Assembly (NCBI GenBank): GCA_016297945.1
Contig: JAEDFR010000089.1
Span: 1-9,646 of the forward strand
Direction of reading: 5' to 3'
Origin: Lachnospiraceae bacterium
GTDB taxonomy: Bacteria; Bacillota; Clostridia; Lachnospirales; Lachnospiraceae
DNA length: 9,646 bases
How positions within the stretch are numbered: position 1 is the first letter of the stretch; the number at the start of each line of letters is the position of its first letter. A program made the position numbers and the translations under genes. Positions 1-6,129 of this stretch are shown here, piece after piece. The notes beneath the pieces were generated by a model. That model saw nothing but the letters and a program-made list of their open reading frames with translations. It did no database searches and was not told the origin of the DNA.

Positions 1-962
1 CTGCGTACTTAATTGAAACTGCTAAAGACCATATTGAGGGTAAGATTAGCATAACAGAAGCAGATAAACGTATTCATAGCTATTATGAAGAACGAAAAGA
101 AAGAAATGAAATTGAAGATGATACGAAAGAAGCGGATATTGTCTCTGTAAGAATTGCAAAATTACTTGGTGAAAAGACTTTTCAGTTTTCGCCTGTGGAG
201 TGGCAGAATATTCATCGTAAGTTGTTTGAAGGTGTGTTTGATCATGCAGGCAGGATCCGTGATTATAATATTACGAAAAAGGAATGGGTACTTAAAGGCG
301 ATACAGTAATGTATGCTTCTTATGATAGTATCCTAGATACCTTGGATTATGATTTCTCTCAGGAAAGGAATTTTTCGTACGAAGGATTAACTATTGAGGA
401 ATCTGTTAGACATATTGCAAAATTTACGTCTGGAATATGGCAGATACATCCATTTGGTGAGGGAAATACCAGATCAACGGCAGTATTTATAATCAGATAC
501 TTAAAGACATTTGGATTTACTGTAAGCAATGAAACATTTGCAGAGAACTCATGGTATTTTAGAAATGCTTTAGTAAGAGCAAATTATAATGATTGGCAGA
601 ATGGTGTACATGCAACTACAAAATTTTTGGAAATGTTTTTTGAAAATCTTTTGATGAATGCCGGTCATGAATTGAAAAACAGATATATGCATATTGATTT
701 TGACAATGAAAGTGCAATTCAAAGTGCCAAAACCAATGCTTCAAAGTGCCAAAATGGCGCTTTAGATTTATCATTGGAAGAATTGGCAGTTATAAATATT
801 CTAAAACAGGACCCATCTGCAACACAGAAAAGAATTGCTGAAATGTCCGGTAAATCTGAGAGAACGATTAAGCGAAGAACTGTTGAAATGCAGGAAAAAG
901 GTTTGATAGCTCGAGAAAATGGTAAAAGAAATGGAAAGTGGAAAGTGCTTGTAGAAATATAG
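1..962 (+). CDS. Fic domain protein with C-terminal winged HTH (5' end outside window)
   Basis: Fic proteins transfer AMP or a related nucleotide group from a nucleotide cofactor to target hydroxyls. The catalytic loop HPFGEGNTR is seen at 447-473 with catalytic His, the anion-binding GEGN and the closing Arg intact, so the enzyme is predicted active. The upstream GDTVMYASY segment (about 297-323) fits the substrate-binding flap. The frame is open from base 3 with no stop, so the GTG at 195 is not the true start. The visible N-terminal part (IEGKISITEADKRIHSYY) resembles the second half of the VbhA antitoxin domain, so the inhibitory [ST]xxxE[GN] helix probably lies just outside the window. 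About 65 C-terminal residues (from about 765) form a likely winged HTH with a recognition helix near SERTIKRRTVEM, suggesting DNA binding or autoregulation. Target and toxin status are unknown. Family call sure; antitoxin-like segment moderate. Confidence 0.9.
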   Translation, partial: AYLIETAKDHIEGKISITEADKRIHSYYEERKERNEIEDDTKEADIVSVRIAKLLGEKTFQFSPVEWQNIHRKLFEGVFDHAGRIRDYNITKKEWVLKGDTVMYASYDSILDTLDYDFSQERNFSYEGLTIEESVRHIAKFTSGIWQIHPFGEGNTRSTAVFIIRYLKTFGFTVSNETFAENSWYFRNALVRANYNDWQNGVHATTKFLEMFFENLLMNAGHELKNRYMHIDFDNESAIQSAKTNASKCQNGALDLSLEELAVINILKQDPSATQKRIAEMSGKSERTIKRRTVEMQEKGLIARENGKRNGKWKVLVEI

Positions 963-978
963 TTATGTTTGGTATACT
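949..978 (+). promoter_or_regulatory. weak candidate promoter for the exonuclease III gene
   Basis: TATACT at 973-978 is a 5-of-6 match to a -10 element, but the best hexamer upstream (TTGTAG, 949-954, 18 bp away) matches the -35 consensus at only three positions. A second -10-like TATAAG lies at 990-995 without a clear -35. The 55-bp gap shows no terminator, so read-through from the Fic gene is an equal possibility. Confidence 0.25.
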
Positions 979-1017
979 TTTGTGTTTAGTATAAGAAGAT
1001 AGAAAGGAAAACAAAAG

Positions 1018-1770
1018 ATGAAATTGATATCATGGAATGTAAATGGCTTAAGAGCATGTGTGGGAAAGGGATTTTTGGAGATTTTTCAGAAACTGGATGC
1101 GGATATTTTTTGCTTGCAGGAAACAAAAATGCAGGCAGGTCAGCTTGATTTAGATTTGCCGGGATATCATCAGTACTACAATTACGCTGATAAAAAAGGA
1201 TATTCCGGAACCGCCCTTTTTACAAAGAAAGAGCCACTGAATGTGACCTACGGAATTGGTGTGGATGTGCATGATCACGAAGGACGTGTCATTACGGCGG
1301 AATTTGAGGATTTCTTTTTTATCACTGTTTATGTGCCGAATTCACAGAACGAACTGGCAAGATTGGATTACCGTATGGAATGGGAAAGAGATTTTCTTGC
1401 ATATGTAAAAAAATTAGAAGAAACAAAGCCTGTGATTTACTGTGGGGACCTTAATGTGGCGCACAAAGAAATCGATTTAAAGAATCCAAAAACAAATCAT
1501 CACAATGCCGGTTTTACGGATGAAGAAAGAGCCGCATTTTCCCGTGTACTTGATTCGGGAATGATTGATACATATCGTTATTTCTATCCGGATAAGACGG
1601 ATATTTACTCCTGGTGGTCATACCGTTTTCAGGCAAGGGCAAAGAATGCCGGATGGCGTATCGACTATTTTGTGGTTTCGGAAAGTCTCAAAGATCGACT
1701 GGTTAGCGCAGATATTCATACTACTATCGAAGGTTCGGACCATTGCCCGGTGGAATTGGTGATAAAATAG
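1018..1770 (+). CDS. exodeoxyribonuclease III / class II AP endonuclease
   Basis: This cytoplasmic base-excision-repair enzyme cuts DNA 5' to abasic sites and removes 3' blocking groups, with Mg2+ as cofactor. The 250-residue length is normal for the ExoIII (Xth/ExoA) branch of the endonuclease/exonuclease/phosphatase fold. All signature blocks are present in order: SWNVNGLRA at residues 5-13, LQETKMQ with metal-binding Glu35, GDLNVAH with Asp144 and Asn146, the NAGFTDEER segment, the YSWWSYRFQARAKNAGWRIDYF block, and the terminal GSDHCPV with the Asp241-His242 pair. The ATG has an AGAAAGGA ribosome site 10 bases upstream. It lies 55 bp after the Fic gene and about 150 bp before the CobW genes, and shows no evident functional tie to either. 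Function is firm from motifs; the symbol (xth or exoA) varies by organism and is left blank. Confidence 0.95.
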   Translation: MKLISWNVNGLRACVGKGFLEIFQKLDADIFCLQETKMQAGQLDLDLPGYHQYYNYADKKGYSGTALFTKKEPLNVTYGIGVDVHDHEGRVITAEFEDFFFITVYVPNSQNELARLDYRMEWERDFLAYVKKLEETKPVIYCGDLNVAHKEIDLKNPKTNHHNAGFTDEERAAFSRVLDSGMIDTYRYFYPDKTDIYSWWSYRFQARAKNAGWRIDYFVVSESLKDRLVSADIHTTIEGSDHCPVELVIK

Positions 1771-1824
1771 ACGAAAACGGCAGAAATAAAATTTTTGTAA
1801 AATGAAACTATTCTTTTTAAATTG

Positions 1825-1833
1825 TGCTATACT
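1825..1833 (+). promoter_or_regulatory. extended -10 promoter for the CobW gene pair
   Basis: TGC followed by TATACT (1828-1833) forms an extended -10 element, TGnTATAAT with one mismatch. No good -35 hexamer lies 16-18 bp upstream, which extended -10 promoters tolerate. Transcription would start near 1840, leaving a leader of about 87 bases before the ATG at 1927. Confidence 0.5.
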
Positions 1834-1840
1834 AATACAG

Positions 1841-1892
1841 TTAGCGAAATTATCTTGTTGCAAATGATTTTTGTTACAAAATATTTTGCTAA
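1841..1892 (+). promoter_or_regulatory. inverted repeat with tandem TTGTTRCAAA motifs in the CobW leader
   Basis: TTAGCGAAAT (1841-1850) and ATTTTGCTAA (1883-1892) are inverted repeats matching at 9 of 10 positions; as RNA the remaining pair is G-U, giving a 10-bp stem. The enclosed 32 bases hold two near-identical direct repeats, TTGTTGCAAA (1855-1864) and TTGTTACAAA (1871-1880), 16 bp apart. The inverted repeat begins at the predicted transcription start, so it could be a repressor operator or an RNA hairpin. The sequence does not match a Zur box or riboswitch that I recognise. Confidence 0.4.
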
Positions 1893-1926
1893 AATCTTCA
1901 TTGTTTAATAAGGAAAGGTGATATAA

Positions 1927-3147
1927 ATGGCAACAAAAATTGATATTGTATCCGGTTTTTTGGGAGCCGGAAAAACAACGCTTATCAAAAAAATGCTGAA
2001 TGAGGCGTTAAAAGGAGAGCAGGTTGTATTAATCGAAAACGAATTTGGTGAAATCGGTATTGACGGTGGATTTTTAAAGGATGCCGGAATTAATATTACG
2101 GAAATGAATTCGGGATGTATTTGCTGTTCTTTGGTTGGTGACTTTGGTACAGCGTTAAAAGAAGTATTGAATCAGTATCATCCTGATCGTATTTTAATTG
2201 AGCCTTCAGGTGTTGGCAAATTATCGGATGTCATGCGTGCGGTAGAAGGTGCGACGGCAGATGAAGGTGTTCATTTAAACAGTGCGGTTGCAGTTGTTGA
2301 TGCAAAAAAATGTAAGACATACCTGAAAAACTTTGGTGAATTTTTTGCTAACCAGATTGAACATGCAGGAACGATTATTTTGAGCCGTACCGGTGAGATG
2401 AGTGATGAAAAAATTAATGCATGTGTGGCATTAATCCGTGAACACAATGCCAAGGCTTCTATTATTACAACACCTTGGGATAAGTTGGAAGGTATCAAAA
2501 TATTAGAAACGATAGAAAATGCAAAAGATTTAGAAGCTGAACTCATGAAAGAAGTTATGGAAGCGTACGAACATGATCATGAGCACCATGACCATGGCCC
2601 TGACTGTACATGCGGTTGTCACGATCACGACCATGACCATGATCATCACGAGCATGACCACGATCACCACGACCACCATGATCACGACCATGACCATGAT
2701 CACCACGACCACGATCATCAAGACCACGACCATGATCATCACGATCACGACCACGACCATCATGATCACGACCATGATCATCACGATCACGACCATCATG
2801 ACCATGGACCGGATTGCACATGCGGCTGTCACGATCATGACCATGAGCATGATCATCACCATCATCATGCGGACGAAGTTTTTGCCAGTGTTGGTATTGA
2901 AACGTCCAGCAAATTTACAAAGGAACAAATACAGGCATGTCTGGATGCCTTGGAAGATGACGATAAGTATGGCATGATCCTTCGTGCAAAAGGAATGGTT
3001 CCGACAGAGGGTGACAGTTTTATTCATTTTGATCATGTTCCGGGTGAGAGTGAAATCAGAGATGGAAGTGCAGAGACAACCGGTAAGATTTGTGTCATCG
3101 GTTCCAAGATTAATGAGAAAGCCATTCGTGAATTATTTGGTGCATAA
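1927..3147 (+). CDS. CobW/COG0523-family GTPase with long His/Asp metal-binding tract
   Basis: COG0523 proteins are P-loop GTPases that deliver or sequester metals, often Zn2+, in the cytoplasm. Seen here: Walker A GFLGAGKTT at residues 10-18, ENEFGEIGID switch region (about 38-47), the family CxCC metal motif NSGCICC with Cys64/66/67, and IEPSGVG as the Walker B-side block. At the expected base-specificity site (N/T)KxD the protein reads SRTG (153-156), so guanine recognition may be altered. Residues 216-314 are a His/Asp tract with 49 His in 99 residues, interrupted by two GPDCTCGC clusters. The CobW C-terminal domain follows (about 316-406). A GGAAAGGTGA ribosome site precedes the ATG. The next gene, 56 bp downstream with no terminator between, is a second CobW-type protein, so they are likely cotranscribed. 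The metal is inferred to be zinc, but nickel or cobalt cannot be excluded. Confidence 0.92.
   Translation: MATKIDIVSGFLGAGKTTLIKKMLNEALKGEQVVLIENEFGEIGIDGGFLKDAGINITEMNSGCICCSLVGDFGTALKEVLNQYHPDRILIEPSGVGKLSDVMRAVEGATADEGVHLNSAVAVVDAKKCKTYLKNFGEFFANQIEHAGTIILSRTGEMSDEKINACVALIREHNAKASIITTPWDKLEGIKILETIENAKDLEAELMKEVMEAYEHDHEHHDHGPDCTCGCHDHDHDHDHHEHDHDHHDHHDHDHDHDHHDHDHQDHDHDHHDHDHDHHDHDHDHHDHDHHDHGPDCTCGCHDHDHEHDHHHHHADEVFASVGIETSSKFTKEQIQACLDALEDDDKYGMILRAKGMVPTEGDSFIHFDHVPGESEIRDGSAETTGKICVIGSKINEKAIRELFGA
2572..2868 (+). repeat. His/Asp codon repeat tract with duplicated Cys cluster
   Basis: In-frame CAT/CAC and GAT/GAC codons encode HD runs, in the middle part with a 7-residue (21-nt) period of HDHDHDH. 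A segment encoding HDHGPDCTCGCHDHDH occurs at about 2587 and again at about 2797, exactly 210 nt apart. In the GPDCTCGC core five of eight codons differ between copies, all synonymously. The tract is internal to the CobW gene and accounts for long spurious frames on both strands. Confidence 0.9.
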
Positions 3148-3206
3148 GATGAATTTGCAAAAGGCTTTGGAGCGTAAAGTCTGGTAAGTATCAAAGGAGA
3201 AAAATG

Positions 3207-4139
3207 ATGATTCCTGTATATATAATTAATGGTTTTTTGGATAGTGGAAAAACGGAATTTATTACGTATACCATAAGTCAGCCTTATTTTCAAAGTAGAA
3301 AGAATACACTTCTGATTGTATGTGAGGAAGGCGAAAACGAATATGACAGCGGACTTTTGAAAAAGAGCCGTACGATTATGGAGGTCATAGAGGATGAAGA
3401 AGATTTTACATCCCAAAACCTTATTGCCTTGGAAAAGAAGCATAAGCCCGGTCGTATTATCATTGAGTTTAATGGTATGTGGAGTTTGAAAAATGTGAAA
3501 TTTCCCTGGCATTGGAAAATGGAACAGCAAATTACCATGATCAACGGTCAGACGTTTGCCAACTATTTTACCAATATGAAATCGCTTGTGGCAGATCAGA
3601 TCAGAGGTTCAGAACTGATTATTATGAATCGTTGTGACGGCATGGAAGATAAAATTGCCGGCTATAAGAGAAATATCAAAGCGCTTAATCAGCAGGCCGA
3701 AATCATTTTTGAAAACGCCACAGGGGAAATGAATGTGACATTGGAAGAGGATCTTCCTTATGATCTGAATGCCGATCCAATTATTCTGGATGATACCGGA
3801 TATGGCTTTTGGTACATTGATATTTTGGATAATATGGAAAGATATGAGGGAAAAACGATTCAATTTGTGGCGAATGTTTTGCATCCGCCTAAATTTCCCA
3901 AAGGTTACTTTGTCCCGGGACGCATGGCAATGACCTGTTGTGCAGATGATATGGCATTTTTAGGTTATGCCTGCAAATATGATAAGGAAATTGAACTCGA
4001 GCAGAAGAGCTGGATTAAGATAACAGCAAAGGTTGCAATTGAGTATTTTGAGGATTATGGAAAAGAAGGTCCTGTGCTTCATGCTGTTAGTGTAGAAAAA
4101 ACAGTGAAACCCAAAAATGAAGTGATTTCATTTGTTTAG
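3207..4139 (+). CDS. CobW-type GTPase fused to a YcgQ/DUF1980-like C-terminal domain
   Basis: The N-terminal half is a diverged CobW GTPase: P-loop NGFLDSGKT (residues 9-17, counting from the ATG at 3204), CEEGENEYD at the switch region, IEFNGMW at the Walker B side, and NRCD in the place of NKxD. The family CxCC motif is missing; that region is acidic (MEVIEDEEDF). The C-terminal part (about residues 215-300) has VPGRMAMTCCADDMAFLGYAC followed by a W..I.AKV strand. This closely resembles the conserved end of YcgQ/TIGR03943 proteins, which pair with YcgR-type (DUF318) permeases. Cys245, Cys246 and Cys257 could bind metal. Two ATGs are adjacent; 3207 is preferred because it sits 7 bases after GGAG (3196-3199), whereas 3204 sits only 4 away. 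No permease gene is in the window. GTPase domain is sure; the fusion assignment is good from motif recall but not searched. Confidence 0.8.
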   Translation: MIPVYIINGFLDSGKTEFITYTISQPYFQSRKNTLLIVCEEGENEYDSGLLKKSRTIMEVIEDEEDFTSQNLIALEKKHKPGRIIIEFNGMWSLKNVKFPWHWKMEQQITMINGQTFANYFTNMKSLVADQIRGSELIIMNRCDGMEDKIAGYKRNIKALNQQAEIIFENATGEMNVTLEEDLPYDLNADPIILDDTGYGFWYIDILDNMERYEGKTIQFVANVLHPPKFPKGYFVPGRMAMTCCADDMAFLGYACKYDKEIELEQKSWIKITAKVAIEYFEDYGKEGPVLHAVSVEKTVKPKNEVISFV

Positions 4140-4192
4140 TATTTTATTGGGTTCAAGATGACCAAAAAAGGAAATGATATAGAAACTATTAT

Positions 4193-4254
4193 ATGTCTGG
4201 TTTCAAAACTTAGACTTTGTCTATAAAGTTGAAACCGGGCATTTCTTTTTGTTT
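4193..4254 (+). terminator. intrinsic terminator after the CobW gene pair
   Basis: ATGTCTGGTTTCAA (4193-4206) pairs with TTGAAACCGGGCAT (4229-4242) over 14 bp with two G-U pairs. A smaller AGAC/GTCT stem lies inside, and a T-rich run TTTCTTTTTGTTT follows directly. It begins 53 bp after the stop of the second CobW gene and separates that unit from the lipoprotein gene. Confidence 0.8.
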
Positions 4255-4283
4255 ACATATGCCGTAGCATATGCGATGATAAT
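4252..4283 (+). promoter_or_regulatory. candidate regulated promoter with dyad in the spacer
   Basis: TTTACA (4252-4257, 5 of 6 to -35) is followed by GATAAT (4278-4283, 5 of 6 to -10) with a long 20-bp spacer; a normal 17-bp reading would use the poorer GATGAT (4275-4280). The spacer contains a perfect 7-bp inverted repeat, CATATGC (4256-4262) and GCATATG (4267-4273), with a 4-bp loop. A long spacer carrying a dyad is the arrangement of MerR-family promoters. The -35 overlaps the end of the terminator T-run. Confidence 0.4.
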
Positions 4284-4332
4284 ACTTGTAGGCCCAAAAC
4301 TTGAAAATTAAAGTGAACAGGAGATGGGAAAT

Positions 4333-5118
4333 ATGAATCGGAAAATAAAAGTTATGTTAACCAAATGCGCTGTGATTTCAATGATGCTAATGCTGGCAGG
4401 ATGCACAGGCAAGACACAAGGTGGCGAAAACACAGCCGAAGCTGACAATACAGCTGAAACAGAAGCTGGTAACATCAAAGAACAACAAACAGATGAACAG
4501 TTAGCTATGGATAATCAGAATGAAGAATCAGATATAGATAATCAAACATCAGAAGAAACGGAAAAAGAAGAGAGCGACAGAGAAGATCCCAATAACTGGA
4601 GTGAAACTGCAAAAGAATCCCTGGTTGCTTTGCAGCAGGATTTAAAAACGGATCAGGTAATACTTGGGGTATTTTTCCTTGGATGGGAAGGAGAATATTC
4701 TGAGAGTACAAAAGAAAATGTGCTACAGGGAGCCGGTGAGTTTTATTATGAGTATGAATTTATGCGTGAGCTTGAACAATGTCCCTATATCGAGCAACCG
4801 GGAGAAGAAGTGTATTTATTGATACCGGCCTGTGAAGAAGATGAAATATCGGTTTTTGAACAGGTGTGGGGAGACAATACCGATGACGGCATGCCGGAAA
4901 GAGGAAAGCTTTTGTATGCGGGAAAACCCGGAGAAGTAATTCTGGTTCGTGGAAATGAAAGTGACATTGTTTCCAATTTAGAAATATCCGTAACCGGTAA
5001 TCATGAAGAAATGATATATCATCCTTCTTTGTCTTTGGAAAACGGCAAGCTTGATGTTTCGAATCCGGATATTCTGGATTTGACCTGCTACGAAGAAGAA
5101 GGCGCAGAATTGGAATAA
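4333..5118 (+). CDS. acidic lipoprotein of unknown function
   Basis: A basic N-terminus (NRKIK), a hydrophobic stretch and the lipobox MLAGC (Cys24 from this start) predict a lipidated protein anchored on the outer face of the cytoplasmic membrane. About 75 residues after the Cys are a low-complexity linker rich in Glu, Asp, Asn, Gln and Thr. A globular acidic domain of about 165 residues follows, starting near DPNNWSETAKE and containing GVFFLGWEGEY, EVYLLIPACEEDE and ISVTGNHEEMIYHPSL. I do not recognise this domain. ATG 4333 is preferred over the in-frame ATG 4324 because AGGAG (4319-4323) abuts 4324 but sits 9 bases before 4333. The stop is 8 bases before the MBL hydrolase start, so the two are probably translated from one message. 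A binding or anchoring role is possible; nothing specific supports it. Confidence 0.75.
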   Translation: MNRKIKVMLTKCAVISMMLMLAGCTGKTQGGENTAEADNTAETEAGNIKEQQTDEQLAMDNQNEESDIDNQTSEETEKEESDREDPNNWSETAKESLVALQQDLKTDQVILGVFFLGWEGEYSESTKENVLQGAGEFYYEYEFMRELEQCPYIEQPGEEVYLLIPACEEDEISVFEQVWGDNTDDGMPERGKLLYAGKPGEVILVRGNESDIVSNLEISVTGNHEEMIYHPSLSLENGKLDVSNPDILDLTCYEEEGAELE

Positions 5119-5126
5119 GTTTGCAT

Positions 5127-6023
5127 ATGATAACAGAATTAAATTATTCAAATACAAATACATATCTGATAAAGGGAAATGACGGATACATTCTCTTTGA
5201 TACCGATTGGGCCGGGACATTTCTACTGTTTTGCAAAGAATTGGGTGAAAAAGAAATCCGTGCACAGGATATCAAATATTTGTTTGTTTCTCATTTTCAT
5301 CCGGACCACATGGGAATAGCACAGGAAATTGCGGATTTGGGGATTACCATTGTTGTGGTGGATGTGCAAGAGGCGTTTATTCATAGTTCGGATTCTGTAT
5401 TTGCAAAAGATAAAAGAAAAAATTTTAAACCGATTGATGATAGTAAAGTACAGTTGATTACAATCGCCGAAAGTCGAGACTTTTTGAGAAAAATCGGCAT
5501 TGATGGAGAAATTCTGTATACGCCCGGACACAGTGATGACAGTATATCGTTATGGCTGGATGAAGGCGTGCTTTTGGTAGGAGATTTGAATCCACTTTAT
5601 GAGTTGGAAATGCACAAAGGGACACAGATTGCAAAGAGTTGGGAACTGTTATTAGAGCGTGATCCGAAAAAGATTTACTATGGGCATGCGAAAGCGGCTG
5701 TCATGGATGCCTCTACAGATTATGATATGGACGATGAAAATAAAAGAATTGTACAAAATGGGAATGGCATAATCAGAATCGGCACCGAAATAACAGATAA
5801 AAATAAAACAGATAAAGGCATAACAGATAAAGAGCAAAAAGAACGCTACGCTCTGGTGAAAAGAATTATGAAGTACATAGACAGAGGATATCCCATTGAC
5901 AAGATACGGAAAAAAACGAAATCAGACAGAGGCTTTATTGAAGATGTTACCAGAATGTATTTGACACACCAAAATGTGAGTGTACAAGGTATTCTGGATC
6001 GTATTGAAATTAAGAATAGATAA
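5127..6023 (+). CDS. MBL-fold metallo-hydrolase with C-terminal helical extension
   Basis: Metallo-beta-lactamase-fold hydrolase with a complete dinuclear site: HFHPDH (His56, His58, Asp60, His61 from this start), His135 in TPGHS, Asp153 in GDLNP and His187 in YYGHAKA. LFDTDWAG near residue 28 is the usual early strand. There is no signal peptide, so it is cytoplasmic. After the catalytic domain comes a linker with three in-frame ACAGATAAA repeats 15 nt apart (5793, 5808, 5823; TDK every five residues). It leads into a helical, HTH-like C-terminal segment of about 60 residues (YIDRGYPIDKIRKKTKSDRGFIEDV). The ATG at 5127 is chosen over the TTG at 5121; the ribosome site is weak (GGAA at 5112), consistent with coupling to the lipoprotein gene 8 bases upstream. 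The substrate cannot be deduced; lactonase, thioesterase and phosphodiesterase activities all occur in this fold. Confidence 0.85.
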   Translation: MITELNYSNTNTYLIKGNDGYILFDTDWAGTFLLFCKELGEKEIRAQDIKYLFVSHFHPDHMGIAQEIADLGITIVVVDVQEAFIHSSDSVFAKDKRKNFKPIDDSKVQLITIAESRDFLRKIGIDGEILYTPGHSDDSISLWLDEGVLLVGDLNPLYELEMHKGTQIAKSWELLLERDPKKIYYGHAKAAVMDASTDYDMDDENKRIVQNGNGIIRIGTEITDKNKTDKGITDKEQKERYALVKRIMKYIDRGYPIDKIRKKTKSDRGFIEDVTRMYLTHQNVSVQGILDRIEIKNR

Positions 6024-6025
6024 AG

Positions 6026-6059
6026 TGGCAACTTATGTAGCAATTTTGGCAACATATGT
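6026..6059 (+). promoter_or_regulatory. two 13-bp direct repeats, candidate LytTR operator
   Basis: TGGCAACTTATGT (6026-6038) and TGGCAACATATGT (6047-6059) match at 12 of 13 positions with a 21-bp period, two helical turns. Paired direct repeats with about this period are the known binding pattern of LytTR regulators, one of which is encoded downstream. The second copy contains the perfect palindrome AACATATGTT. Confidence 0.55.
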
Positions 6060-6089
6060 TTCGTGGTATTGTTTCTTCTTGCGTGTTTT

Positions 6090-6095
6090 GATACT
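6090..6095 (+). promoter_or_regulatory. candidate -10 for the ABC/LytTR operon
   Basis: GATACT matches TATAAT at four of six positions and lies about 30 bp after the second direct repeat. The -35 position (about 6067-6072, TATTGT) has no resemblance to consensus and abuts the repeats, which would suit a promoter needing an activator. An alternative is TTGGCA (6046-6051) with TATTGT (6067-6072), spacer only 15 bp. Confidence 0.3.
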
Positions 6096-6129
6096 TTCAG
6101 AGTATCCAATACATCAAAAGGAGAAAAAC

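Noticed and set aside
195..197. GTG at 195 as the start of the Fic protein
   Set aside because: The frame is open to the window edge, and the upstream residues continue a credible VbhA-like helical region.
1841..1926. Riboswitch in the CobW leader
   Set aside because: The leader is short, has one simple stem, and matches no cobalamin, NiCo or other aptamer pattern I recognise.
2530..3036. A 168-codon open frame on the minus strand opposite the first CobW gene (also 2555-2821 minus and 2573-2977 plus)
   Set aside because: They exist only because His and Asp codon runs read as Val/Met/Ile or Thr/Ile/Met in other frames. There is no ribosome site, and the composition is pure repeat.
5980..6129. 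N-terminal extension of the ABC ATPase into the MBL gene
   Set aside because: ATG 6130 has an ideal ribosome site and begins exactly at the family N-terminus; the extension overlaps a real gene and the operator repeats.
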